From NCBI GenBank assembly GCA_002361095.1, contig DERU01000094.1, positions 1-36,286 on the forward strand: 36,286 nucleotides of DNA, read 5' to 3'. Position 1 is the stretch's first letter, and every line of letters begins with the position of its first letter. Shown in pieces: positions 1-7,324 of the stretch. Position numbers and translations under genes: made by a program. This stretch comes from Lachnospiraceae bacterium UBA3332. Lineage in GTDB: Bacteria > Bacillota > Clostridia > Lachnospirales > Lachnospiraceae. The notes under the pieces were generated by a model, which searched no databases, was not told the DNA's origin, and saw nothing but the letters and a program-made list of their open reading frames with translations.

Positions 1-109
1 CGTCCGCGCCTTCCCCGCCGTCTGCTCCCCAGTTTGGCCCAGGCCCTTCCCCACCCCGTGAAGAGTAACCCTGGAGTAGACTTTGCCGGTAACATTCCAA
101 AAATTCTGC

Positions 110-138
110 TTGCATATTCCAAAATTTTCGGATAAAAT
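110..138 (+). promoter_or_regulatory. Sigma-A promoter of the tRNA-Ser gene
   Basis: The -35 is TTGCAT (110-115) and the -10 is TAAAAT (133-138), with a 17-nt spacer. The -10 lies just ahead of the tRNA 5' end at 149. A 9-bp direct repeat, ATTCCAAAA, occurs at 94-102 and 116-124, a 22-bp period around the -35. Confidence 0.65.
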
Positions 139-148
139 AAGAAAGTGT

Positions 149-234
149 GGAGAAGTACCCAAGTGGCTGAAGGGTCCGGCTTCGAACACCGGTAGGCTGT
201 AACAGGCGCGAGGGTTCAAATCCCTCCTTCTCCG
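149..234 (+). tRNA. tRNA-Ser (anticodon CGA)
   Basis: The 7-bp acceptor stem GGAGAAG (149-155) pairs with CTTCTCC (227-233), followed by discriminator G. There is a D-arm with CCC/GGG, a T-arm GAGGG-TTCAAAT-CCCTC, and a long variable arm typical of class II tRNAs (Ser, Leu). The anticodon loop reads TTCGAAC after stem CCGGC, giving anticodon CGA, which reads the UCG serine codon. The last base pair of the anticodon stem is a C-A mismatch, which is a little unusual. The CCA end is not encoded. Class and boundaries are secure; the anticodon was read by hand alignment. Confidence 0.9.
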
Positions 235-240
235 TCCTTT

Positions 241-277
241 AAAAGCTGTTGCGTTATTATGACGCATCAGCTTTTTT
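241..277 (+). terminator. Intrinsic terminator after tRNA-Ser
   Basis: AAAAGCTG and CAGCTTTT enclose an inner GCGT/ACGC stem, and the right arm ends in a run of six T. It begins 7 nt after the tRNA. A second hairpin overlaps its T run. Confidence 0.8.
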
Positions 278-314
278 ATACGACAGGAATTTACATTTCC
301 TACCGTATAAAAAA
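272..314. terminator. Second, symmetric hairpin (bidirectional terminator candidate)
   Basis: The arm TTTTTTATACG pairs with CGTATAAAAAA, and an inner AGGAA/TTCCT stem is separated from it by a small internal loop. The T run of the tRNA terminator is the left arm. Read on the minus strand, the hairpin also ends in a T run, so it could stop transcripts from the minus-strand gene that ends at 398. Confidence 0.55.
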
Positions 315-397
315 GGCGGTGATGCGTACGGGCGCGTGAGCAAAAAGCTGCCTGGCGGCAACCGCACACGGCGGAAAACCGTATCATAGAGAACTTC

Positions 398-1051
398 TCA
401 CAATCCGCCATGAAACAGCCCTCCCGCCGCGATCAGGTAGACTGCCAGATAGTAAAAGAACATGACCGCATAATCCCCCGCCCTCCCTTTGTCCTGCGTC
501 CGAAGCCTTTTCACCAAAAGATTATCGGACAGAAAAAAGCAAACCGCCCCCACTGCCGTCATCAGACTCCCCTGCCCCGGCCTCTGACAGGCAAACAAAA
601 CCGCCATGGCCGTCATACTGCTCAGCAAAATACAATACAGCCATTCCACCCATCCTACTTTTTCCAATGCGGCTTTTCCCCGGCAATGCACAAAATACAT
701 GGAAGCCGCCAACACTGCGACAGCCAGTACCCATGCAGGCACGATTCTTACTTTCGTTCCATAAGCTGCCATATAAAACAAATGTCCAATACCAAAAACT
801 ACCGCTCCTGCCGAAAAATTCATTCCCAGTACCACATCTGCCACCGCGCAGCACAAAGTGGCGAGACAAATTAACCAGGCAAACCATCCCCCAAAAGCAA
901 CGCCCGCCCACACGGAAATGCAAAAAGCCACACACGTTGTCCCGCCTTTTAAGCCCAGGGCAAAAAGACGGTCCCTATCTTTTTGCGCCATGTAAAGGCT
1001 TCCTGTCACAAACATCAAAACCGCCGCTCCCGCCAATACCGTTGTTCTCAT
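398..1051 (-). CDS. YhhN/TMEM86-family integral membrane protein (lysoplasmalogenase-like)
   Basis: This 217-residue protein is almost entirely hydrophobic and appears to have about eight membrane segments. It resembles the YhhN/TMEM86 family through a conserved Lys in the second segment (GLKGGTT), an Ala-Asp pair (ADVVLG) and the block GAVVFGIGHLFYM. The animal relative TMEM86B is a lysoplasmalogenase that hydrolyses the vinyl-ether bond of lysoplasmalogens. Many Clostridia make plasmalogens, so a role in ether-lipid turnover is plausible but inferred. The start has a good ribosome site (AAAAGGAG, 6 nt upstream). The gene stands alone. A 16-bp dyad (1086-1101) lies upstream and could be an operator. 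The family call is fairly sure; the activity is not shown by the sequence. Confidence 0.75.
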   Translation of the reverse strand: MRTTVLAGAAVLMFVTGSLYMAQKDRDRLFALGLKGGTTCVAFCISVWAGVAFGGWFAWLICLATLCCAVADVVLGMNFSAGAVVFGIGHLFYMAAYGTKVRIVPAWVLAVAVLAASMYFVHCRGKAALEKVGWVEWLYCILLSSMTAMAVLFACQRPGQGSLMTAVGAVCFFLSDNLLVKRLRTQDKGRAGDYAVMFFYYLAVYLIAAGGLFHGGL

Positions 1052-1085
1052 TCTTCACTCCTTTTCCGCGCGGCTTTATTGCACA

Positions 1086-1101
1086 AAGCCATACATGGCT
1101 T
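1086..1101. promoter_or_regulatory. 16-bp dyad upstream of the YhhN-family gene
   Basis: AAGCCAT-AC-ATGGCTT lies about 35 bp upstream of the minus-strand start at 1051, in the 5' region of that gene. It could be an operator or an mRNA hairpin. No partner copy was found in the window. Confidence 0.3.
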
Positions 1102-1191
1102 ACGAGTTTGCGGATGCCGCGCAGGCACAAACTTATATACTCCTTTTTATATTCATCATAACCAAGTCCCCTGCACTTGTACAGAAAAATA

Positions 1192-1220
1192 TTGACGTCG
1201 GCAGATTTTCGTTGTATGTT
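1192..1220 (+). promoter_or_regulatory. Sigma-A promoter of uxaA-uxaB
   Basis: The -35 is TTGACG (1192-1197) and the -10 is TATGTT (1215-1220), with an exact 17-nt spacer. The operator palindrome starts at the next base, so it covers the expected transcription start. Confidence 0.8.
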
Positions 1221-1240
1221 AAATGTAAGCGCTTACATTT
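1221..1240. promoter_or_regulatory. LacI-family/CcpA-type operator (cre-like) at uxaA
   Basis: AAATGTAAGCGCTTACATTT is a perfect 20-bp palindrome. Its core TGTAAGCGCTTACA fits the catabolite-responsive element and LacI-family operators generally, with the central CG step. Its position directly after the -10 fits repression by steric block. CcpA or a dedicated hexuronate repressor could be the ligand; no LacI-family gene is in this window. Confidence 0.8.
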
Positions 1241-1262
1241 TTAGGAAAGGAATTCTGCCGCC

Positions 1263-2744
1263 ATGAAAACGTTCCTCAAAATACACCCAAACGATACGGT
1301 GGCCGTTGCCTTAGAGCCCCTGCCGGGTAAAACCGTCCTTTGCATCGGCCCAAATTCTCTTACCTTAAAAGAGGATATCCCGGCAGGGCATAAATTTGCC
1401 CTTCTGCCCATTGCGCAGGGCGAGCCGGTTATCAAATACGGATTTCCTATCGGCCATGCCACACAACCGATTTCTCCCGGCTCCTGGGTACACACCCATA
1501 ATCTGAAAACCGGTCTGGAAAATACGGTTTCCTACACCTATCGTCCACAGCTTTCCCCTGTTCCCTCCATCCCGGCACGCACCTTCCAAGGGTTCCGGCG
1601 CAGCGGCAAAAAAGCGGGCGTCCGAAATGAGATTTGGATTATACCCACCGTCGGCTGCGTCAACAACGTTGCCACCGCACTTGCCCAAAAAGCCCAGGCA
1701 TACAAACGGGGAACCGTTGACGCCATCGCCGCTTTCCCCCATCCCTACGGCTGTTCCCAAATGGGCGGCGACCAGGAATGCACCCGTCAGATTCTCGCCG
1801 ACCTGGTGAATCATCCCAATGCCGGCGGCGTGCTGGTGCTTGGTCTTGGCTGTGAAAACAGCGGCGTGGATGTATTGAAAACGTACATCGGGCCCTATGA
1901 CGAAAACCGCGTCAAATTTCTGGTCTGTCAGGATGCGGAAAACGAACTGGAAGAAGGACTGGCCCTGCTCAGAGAACTGGTTTCCTACGCAGGCGGCTTT
2001 CACAGGGAGCCTATCAGCTGCAGCGAATTGATCGTCGGATTAAAATGCGGCGGTTCCGACGGCTTTTCCGGCATTACCGCCAACCCTGTAACCGGACGCT
2101 TTTCCGACTCCCTGATCGCCATGGGCGGTACGGCCATCTTAACGGAAGTACCGGAAATGTTCGGCGCAGAAACCCTGCTGATGAACCGGTGCGCAGACGA
2201 GACTTTATTTGAAAAAACAGTGACACTGATCAACGACTTCAAAAACTATTTTACCGCCCACCACCAAACCGTTTATGAGAACCCCTCCCCCGGCAACAAA
2301 AAAGGCGGGATTTCCACGCTGGAAGACAAATCCCTGGGCTGTGTCCAAAAATCCGGCTGCACCCCGGTGCGCGGCGTCCTCCCCTACGGGGCGCCGGTGC
2401 GTGACAGGGGGCTAAACCTCCTGAGCGCACCGGGAAACGATCTCGTTGCTTCTACCGCTCTGGCAGCCTCCGGCGCACATATCGTCCTTTTTACCACCGG
2501 CAGGGGAACCCCCTTTGCCTGTCCGGTTCCCACCGTCAAAATTTCCAGCAACACGGCGCTGTACACACACAAAAAAAACTGGATCGATTTTGACTGCGGC
2601 CCTTTGACGGAGGGAAAATCCCTGTCCCTTCTCGCCGATGAACTGTTGGATTTTGTACTCCGTGTGGCCGGAGGACAAAAAGTGAAATCCGAAGAAGCCG
2701 GTTTTCATGACATGGCAATTTTTAAGCAAGGCGTAACTTTATAA
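1263..2744 (+). CDS. uxaA: Altronate dehydratase UxaA
   Basis: This 493-residue protein matches UxaA, which dehydrates D-altronate to 2-keto-3-deoxygluconate in galacturonate breakdown. The N-terminal ~100 residues form the SAF-like domain. The catalytic domain follows, with the family blocks IPTVGCVNN, HPYGCSQMGGD, LGLGCENSG and KCGGSDGFSGITANP, whose Cys and His residues are metal-site candidates. Near the C-terminus come FTTGRGTPFACPVP and KISSNT. Length is normal for the family. The ATG at 1263 has AGGAAAGG 12 nt upstream. The gene is first in an operon with uxaB, 11-47 nt ahead of it depending on which uxaB start is used. Related members act on galactarate or other sugar acids, but the partner gene favours altronate. 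Confidence 0.92.
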   Translation: MKTFLKIHPNDTVAVALEPLPGKTVLCIGPNSLTLKEDIPAGHKFALLPIAQGEPVIKYGFPIGHATQPISPGSWVHTHNLKTGLENTVSYTYRPQLSPVPSIPARTFQGFRRSGKKAGVRNEIWIIPTVGCVNNVATALAQKAQAYKRGTVDAIAAFPHPYGCSQMGGDQECTRQILADLVNHPNAGGVLVLGLGCENSGVDVLKTYIGPYDENRVKFLVCQDAENELEEGLALLRELVSYAGGFHREPISCSELIVGLKCGGSDGFSGITANPVTGRFSDSLIAMGGTAILTEVPEMFGAETLLMNRCADETLFEKTVTLINDFKNYFTAHHQTVYENPSPGNKKGGISTLEDKSLGCVQKSGCTPVRGVLPYGAPVRDRGLNLLSAPGNDLVASTALAASGAHIVLFTTGRGTPFACPVPTVKISSNTALYTHKKNWIDFDCGPLTEGKSLSLLADELLDFVLRVAGGQKVKSEEAGFHDMAIFKQGVTL

Positions 2745-2760
2745 GGAGAGGAAACTTGAG

Positions 2761-2778
2761 TGCCCGCCACAGCGGGCA
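2761..2778 (+). other. GC-rich hairpin between uxaA and uxaB
   Basis: TGCCCGC-CACA-GCGGGCA is a 7-bp perfect stem with a 4-nt loop. It lies between a TTG start candidate (2756) and the ATG candidates (2780, 2792) of uxaB. There is no T run, so it is not a terminator; it may affect mRNA stability or translation of uxaB. Confidence 0.5.
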
Positions 2779-2791
2779 GATGGGAGCAAAC

Positions 2792-4306
2792 ATGAAACGA
2801 TTATCTTACGCAACGCTGCAGGAGCAGCATTACAAAGGCTATCTGCTGCCTGTTGCCCCCGTAAAGGCATTACAGTTCGGCGAAGGAAATTTCCTGCGGG
2901 CCTTTGTAGATTCTTTCCTGGATATCTTAAATGAAAAAGCCGGATTCTGCGGCAAAGTAACCGTGGTACAGCCCCGTCCCGCCCGCGTCCGTCCCGGTAT
3001 GCGGGAATATTTGAATGAACAGGAGGGACTTTATACGCTGTATCTGCGCGGTCTTTTTGCAGGTAAAAAGGTCAGTGAAAAACGCGTTATCTCCTGTATA
3101 GACCGGTGTCTCAATGCCTGCGACGACTTTGCCAGTCTGATGGAATGTGCCGAAAATCCGCATCTGCGCTACATTTTCAGCAATACCACGGAAGCCGGTA
3201 TCGTTTATGACCCCTCCTGCTCTTTTGCCGACGCCCCGGCTTCCAGTTTTCCCGGAAAACTCACCCAGTTCCTATACCGCCGGTTCCAACGGTTCGGAAA
3301 AGAAAAAGGGAAAGGATTTATCCTTCTGCCCTGCGAACTCATTGATGATAACGGAAAAGTCCTGAAAGACTGCGTGCTAAAATATGCCGTGCAATGGCAG
3401 TTGGGGAAGGAATTTACCCGCTGGATAGAAGAAGAAAACCTCTTCTGCTCCACGCTGGTGGATCGCATCGTAACCGGCTATCCCAAAGACGAAGCTTTTG
3501 CCTTGTGCGAGGAAAACGGTTATGAAGATAAAGCCCTGACCGCCGGAGAGGTTTTCGGCTTCTGGGTTATCGAAGGCCCGCAATGGCTGCAGAATGAGCT
3601 GCCCTTCGAAAAAGCCGGTCTCCCCGTCCTTTTCACCACTGACCACAGGCCTTACAAGCAGCGGAAGGTACGCATCCTAAACGGCGCGCATACGGCCATG
3701 GCCATGGGGGCTTACCTGGCGGGACAAGATATCGTCCGGGACTGTATGGCAGACGATGTAATCTGCGGATTCATGCGCAAAGCGGTTTATACGGAAATCA
3801 TTCCCACCCTCACACTGCCCAAGGATGCGTCGGAACGCTTTGCGCAAGCCGTCGCCGAACGGTTTCAAAACCCGTTTATCGATCATGCCCTTTTATCCAT
3901 CTCCCTAAACTCCACCTCCAAATGGCGGACAAGGATACTGCCCAGCCTGAAAGCTTATCTGCAAAATACAGGGAAACTGCCAGTCTGCCTGACCGCCTCC
4001 TTTGCCCTTTATATTGCATTTTACTGTGGAACCGAACTGACCGGAGACGGCCTTTTTGCTGCCCGGACGGACGGATGCCGCTACACCGTTTCCGATGACG
4101 AAAATGTCTTAGCGTTTTATTTTGCGCACCGGGGGGAATCCCCCCGCGAACTGGTTTATGCGGTCTGTAAAAATACGGATTTCTGGGAGGAGGATTTGAC
4201 GCGGCTGGACGGATTTGCAGATGCCGCCGCCAAATTATTGGAGAAAACAAAAACAGAAGGCGCCTATGCCGTTATGAAGAGTTGTATTGAAACCCAAACC
4301 TGTTAA
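2792..4306 (+). CDS. uxaB: Tagaturonate reductase UxaB (altronate oxidoreductase)
   Basis: With the start at 2792 this is a 504-residue NAD-dependent enzyme of the mannitol dehydrogenase family. It reduces D-tagaturonate to D-altronate, the substrate of the upstream dehydratase. The N-terminal nucleotide-binding block reads LQFGEGNFLRAFVDSF. The catalytic region carries KVRILNGAHTA, with the conserved Lys and the Asn-Gly-Ala-His run. I chose the ATG at 2792 (MKRLSY) because the homologous E. coli protein begins at the equivalent place and GGGAG precedes it. The frame stays open upstream to an ATG at 2780 and a TTG at 2756, the latter with a strong AAGGAGAGG site, so a longer form is possible. 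It is co-transcribed with uxaA. Fructuronate reductase UxuB is the main alternative. Confidence 0.88.
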   Translation: MKRLSYATLQEQHYKGYLLPVAPVKALQFGEGNFLRAFVDSFLDILNEKAGFCGKVTVVQPRPARVRPGMREYLNEQEGLYTLYLRGLFAGKKVSEKRVISCIDRCLNACDDFASLMECAENPHLRYIFSNTTEAGIVYDPSCSFADAPASSFPGKLTQFLYRRFQRFGKEKGKGFILLPCELIDDNGKVLKDCVLKYAVQWQLGKEFTRWIEEENLFCSTLVDRIVTGYPKDEAFALCEENGYEDKALTAGEVFGFWVIEGPQWLQNELPFEKAGLPVLFTTDHRPYKQRKVRILNGAHTAMAMGAYLAGQDIVRDCMADDVICGFMRKAVYTEIIPTLTLPKDASERFAQAVAERFQNPFIDHALLSISLNSTSKWRTRILPSLKAYLQNTGKLPVCLTASFALYIAFYCGTELTGDGLFAARTDGCRYTVSDDENVLAFYFAHRGESPRELVYAVCKNTDFWEEDLTRLDGFADAAAKLLEKTKTEGAYAVMKSCIETQTC

Positions 4307-4326
4307 AAATCCCGGGCGCGCATATT

Positions 4327-4361
4327 TATAGGGAACGGCAAAAAAATTACCGCTCCCTATA
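4327..4361. terminator. Hairpin between convergent uxaB and the esterase gene
   Basis: TATAGGGA-a-CGG pairs with CCG-c-TCCCTATA across an A-rich loop. The 3' tail lacks a T run on either strand, so termination is a weak call. The position between two convergent genes supports it. Confidence 0.5.
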
Positions 4362-4418
4362 GCATGCTGCCCGTAAAAATCATCCATAACCATGCAGGAT
4401 CACAATGGTATCGTCCCG

Positions 4419-5225
4419 TCATTCCAAATCCAGCTTCATTCCCAGCCACCACTGGAGCACATCCTTGATTTTCTCATCCCAATATTTCCACTGATGATCT
4501 CCCGCAGACTCATAGCAGGTCAGGTCATAGCCCAGCTTCCTGACATACTCCCATGCCCGCAGATTTCCCTGATACAAAAAATCCTCCGTACCGCACCAGG
4601 CAAAAAGGCGGGGCCGCTTTTCTTTATCGGCAGCCAGCCGGTCCGCCAGCGCTAGCAGATCGTTTTCAGAACCCTCCAGCTGTGCTGCGCTTCCGAATAT
4701 TCCCGCAAACAACGGAACCACCCGCTCATTTTCTTTCTCGTTGCGCTTATAATCCTCCACAATATCCAAAGCCCCGGACAAAGATGCCGCCGCGCCGAAG
4801 GTCTCACCCGCCCCAAGCCCCAGCTTCCACGCGCCGTAACCGCCCATGGACAGTCCTGCCGCCAGCGTATCTTCCCTCTTATCGGACATGCGCGGGAAAA
4901 ATTCCCTGCAGATGCGCGGCAATTCTTCCGAAATATAAGTCCAGTACTTCATTCCGTAAGTCGTATCCGTATAAAACGCCAAATGCGTCGTGGGCATTAC
5001 CACCGCCACCCCCAGCTTGCTCACATAACGCTCAATGGAGGTCCTGCGCTGCCAGATCGTCTGGTCATCGCTCATCCCGTGCAGCAGGTACATCGTTTTA
5101 TACTGCCCGTCGGAAGCCTTTCCCTCCATACCGATCTGCCCGTTGGTTTGCTGGGGCAGGATTACATCCATATCCATACACATTCCCAATACATCCGAAA
5201 AAAACTGTACATGCAGTAACGCCAT
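4419..5225 (-). CDS. Alpha/beta-hydrolase esterase (esterase D / tributyrin esterase type)
   Basis: This 268-residue hydrolase fits the putative esterase family that includes esterase D, S-formylglutathione hydrolase and lactococcal tributyrin esterase EstA. The oxyanion-hole region YLLHG ends at residue 50. The nucleophile Ser126 sits in GLSMGG. Asp215 (CGTEDFLY) and His244 (GDHQWKYW) complete a plausible triad. There is no signal peptide, so it should be cytoplasmic and act on short acyl esters. AGGAGGG precedes the ATG. The gene is next to the AI-2E exporter gene, 31 nt downstream of it on the minus strand, and may be read from the same transcript. Carbohydrate acetyl- or feruloyl-esterase activity is the main alternative, which would suit the nearby hexuronate genes. 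Confidence 0.82.
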   Translation of the reverse strand: MALLHVQFFSDVLGMCMDMDVILPQQTNGQIGMEGKASDGQYKTMYLLHGMSDDQTIWQRRTSIERYVSKLGVAVVMPTTHLAFYTDTTYGMKYWTYISEELPRICREFFPRMSDKREDTLAAGLSMGGYGAWKLGLGAGETFGAAASLSGALDIVEDYKRNEKENERVVPLFAGIFGSAAQLEGSENDLLALADRLAADKEKRPRLFAWCGTEDFLYQGNLRAWEYVRKLGYDLTCYESAGDHQWKYWDEKIKDVLQWWLGMKLDLE

Positions 5226-5256
5226 CCCGTAACCCTCCTGTTTTTATATTCGTTTC

Positions 5257-6477
5257 CTACTTCTTTTCGTTCCCTCTGCCGCTATATCGTCTTCCCCCCG
5301 CAGCCACAGGAGCCCCTTCCTTTTGGTAAGATCTTTGGGGTTTTCTTTTTCCGGCCGGCCTGGCATTCCTCTCGTTCACGTCAGCAGCCAAAAGTTTATA
5401 AACCGCCGCCGCCGTCGGCACGCCCAAAAGCATACCCGGAATCCCCAAAAGTCCGCCGCCTACCGTGACGGCCGCAAGCACCCAGATCCCCGGAAGTCCG
5501 ATGGAACTGCCCACTACCTTCGGGTAAATCAGATTGCCCTCCAGCTGCTGCAGCACGACGATGAAGACGATAAACAAAGCGGCCTTTATGGGATCCTGTG
5601 TCATTATCATAATCACGCCCACCGCCGCACCCAGATAGGCCCCCACTATGGGAATGAGCGCCGTCGCCCCGATAAACGCGCCGATCATCGGCGCATAGGG
5701 AAACCTACACAAAAACATTCCCACTGTGCAAAGCGTCCCCAAAATCACCGCTTCGGTCATCTGCCCGATAATAAAACTGGAAAACGCCTGATCCGCCGTA
5801 GAGAGAATCCGCCTTCCGGTCTTCCTCCACCTTGGTTTCACATAGGCGCGTACAATCCTTTTTCCCTGATCTGACAACTTTTCCTTGTTGCTCAATATAT
5901 AAATGGCAAAAATCAGCGCAATCACAAAATGAATCACACTGTTGACCACACTGCTCACAATCGAAACCGTAGAATTCAGTACCCCGCCGACTCCCGCTTT
6001 GAGATAATTCAAAACATTCTGCCCCAAACCGTTCCAATCAATCTGCAGACTGTCCAATTCTTCCGCAATCCCCGGAAAAATCTCCGCATTGGCAGACAGC
6101 CAGTCCGTCGCCTGTTCAAACAATACCGGAATGCCTGCGCCGATAATGCCGATCGCCTGTACCAGTTCCGGCACCACCAGCTGGAATACCAGATAGATAA
6201 CCGCCACGATCAAAATCAACGACAATACAATGCATACCGGCCTTCTCGTCTTTTGTGCCAGGCCTTTCTGTGCTTTCGGGAAATAAAGGCGTTCCAGCGC
6301 CCGCATGATAATATTGAGTACATACGCAATCACACATCCCATGGTAAGCGGAACCGCAATTTCCCATAGCTTTCCCGCCGCTCCAAGAAGGACGTCAAAA
6401 TACCGGATACACAATACCAGCGCCGCCGCGAGAAAAAAATATTTCACTACACGCAGATCCATTTTCCTGTTTTCCAT
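5257..6477 (-). CDS. AI-2E family transporter (PerM/YtvI-type membrane protein)
   Basis: This 406-residue protein has the family layout: two hydrophobic segments near the N-terminus, a long amphipathic middle part (about residues 100-160), then clustered membrane segments to about residue 370. The C-terminal part carries family blocks such as APMIGAFIGATALIPIVGAYLGA and LQQLEGNLIYPKVVGSSIGLP. The tail is basic. Members export small molecules or ions; AI-2 export is shown only for some, so the substrate here is unknown. The ATG follows TAGGAGGCG and lies 9 nt after the stop of the alarmone synthetase gene, which indicates one operon. A second family member is encoded at 20073-21125. Confidence 0.87.
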   Translation of the reverse strand: MENRKMDLRVVKYFFLAAALVLCIRYFDVLLGAAGKLWEIAVPLTMGCVIAYVLNIIMRALERLYFPKAQKGLAQKTRRPVCIVLSLILIVAVIYLVFQLVVPELVQAIGIIGAGIPVLFEQATDWLSANAEIFPGIAEELDSLQIDWNGLGQNVLNYLKAGVGGVLNSTVSIVSSVVNSVIHFVIALIFAIYILSNKEKLSDQGKRIVRAYVKPRWRKTGRRILSTADQAFSSFIIGQMTEAVILGTLCTVGMFLCRFPYAPMIGAFIGATALIPIVGAYLGAAVGVIMIMTQDPIKAALFIVFIVVLQQLEGNLIYPKVVGSSIGLPGIWVLAAVTVGGGLLGIPGMLLGVPTAAAVYKLLAADVNERNARPAGKRKPQRSYQKEGAPVAAGGRRYSGRGNEKK

Positions 6478-6486
6478 TAACGCCTC

Positions 6487-7233
6487 CTACCCCTCCCCGC
6501 CGGGCAATCTTTTTTTACTCTCATGCCATGCATTTTCTCCGCCTTTCGCTGCGGACACCGTTTCCGTTTTCTCCTTTTTCCGGTCGATCATCCTGCGTAT
6601 ATCCTGCATCCGGCGGTCCACATGGCAAATAGCGTCCGCACAACTCTTTAGCTCCTTCGCTACAACTTCGGCGTTTTCTATATCCTGCTTGTATTTCATC
6701 TTATGTTCCAGACTTGCCCAAAAATCCATGGCAATCGTCCGAAACTGCACTTCCGCCCGCATATGCTTTTTTCCCCCGGATAAAAAAATCGGGATCCCCA
6801 ATATCAGGTGCAGGCTGCGGTAGCCGTTGGGTTTCGGACTTGCGATATAGTCCTTGATCTCCACAACAACAATATCATCCTGTCTGGTCAATACCGTAGC
6901 CAGGCTGTAAATATCCTCCAAAAAAGAACAAATCACACGGACTCCGGCCACATCGGAAAGATATTTTTCAATATTTTCCGGAGTCAGTTCCCAGCCCTTG
7001 CGCTGCATTTTTTCCACAATGCTGTGGGGGGATTTCAGTCTGGTTTTAATACTTTCAATTGGGTTGCGGTTATGCCGAAGGGAAAATTCCGTATTCAAAA
7101 CGTGAAATTTGGTTTCCAGTTCCAAAATCGCGCAGCGGTACTGCATCATAAGATTTTGAAATCTCTGATCTTCAAAAAATATTTCTTCCGGATATTCCTT
7201 TTCTTTTATCCTGCTCTCCGTATTCTCTGCCAT
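6487..7233 (-). CDS. Small alarmone synthetase, (p)ppGpp synthetase (RelA/SpoT-like, synthetase domain only)
   Basis: This 248-residue protein contains only the RelA/SpoT synthetase domain, with no HD hydrolase, TGS or ACT domain, as in RelP/RelQ. Visible motifs are the RLKSPHS basic block (65-71), DVAGVRVIC with metal-binding Asp94, GYRSLH (138-142) and EVQFRT with Glu161. The C-terminal ~70 residues are helical and charged, as used for tetramer formation in this class. It should transfer pyrophosphate from ATP to GDP or GTP. I placed the start at 7233 because AGAGGAG lies 6 nt upstream; the ATG at 7254 has no ribosome site and sits beside a hairpin. It lies downstream of the S1-domain gene and 9 nt before an AI-2E gene. 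Confidence 0.88.
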   Translation of the reverse strand: MAENTESRIKEKEYPEEIFFEDQRFQNLMMQYRCAILELETKFHVLNTEFSLRHNRNPIESIKTRLKSPHSIVEKMQRKGWELTPENIEKYLSDVAGVRVICSFLEDIYSLATVLTRQDDIVVVEIKDYIASPKPNGYRSLHLILGIPIFLSGGKKHMRAEVQFRTIAMDFWASLEHKMKYKQDIENAEVVAKELKSCADAICHVDRRMQDIRRMIDRKKEKTETVSAAKGGENAWHESKKRLPGGEG

Positions 7234-7259
7234 AGCAGACTCCTCTTGCTCCATAAGGC

Positions 7260-7281
7260 AACGGCCGCAAAACCGGCCGTT
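7260..7281 (-). terminator. Hairpin between the S1-domain gene and the alarmone synthetase
   Basis: AACGGCCG pairs with CGGCCGTT across a 6-nt loop. There is no T run on the minus strand. It could be a weak terminator of the S1 gene or a control element in front of the synthetase gene. Confidence 0.45.
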
Positions 7282-7324
7282 ACCCCCGTAATTCCCGGCT
7301 GACTGTACACCTCAAAGCCGTTTG

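Noticed and set aside
94..124. The ATTCCAAAA direct repeat as part of a CRISPR-like or phage attachment site near the tRNA.
   Set aside because: Only two 9-bp copies, upstream of the tRNA rather than at its 3' end; no integrase gene or further repeat nearby.
149..234. Selenocysteine tRNA, because of the long variable arm.
   Set aside because: The anticodon reads CGA, not TCA, and the acceptor and D stems have ordinary class II (serine) lengths.
410..1195. Plus-strand frames opposite the YhhN-family gene.
   Set aside because: Basic, His/Pro-rich translations typical of antisense frames; no ribosome sites.
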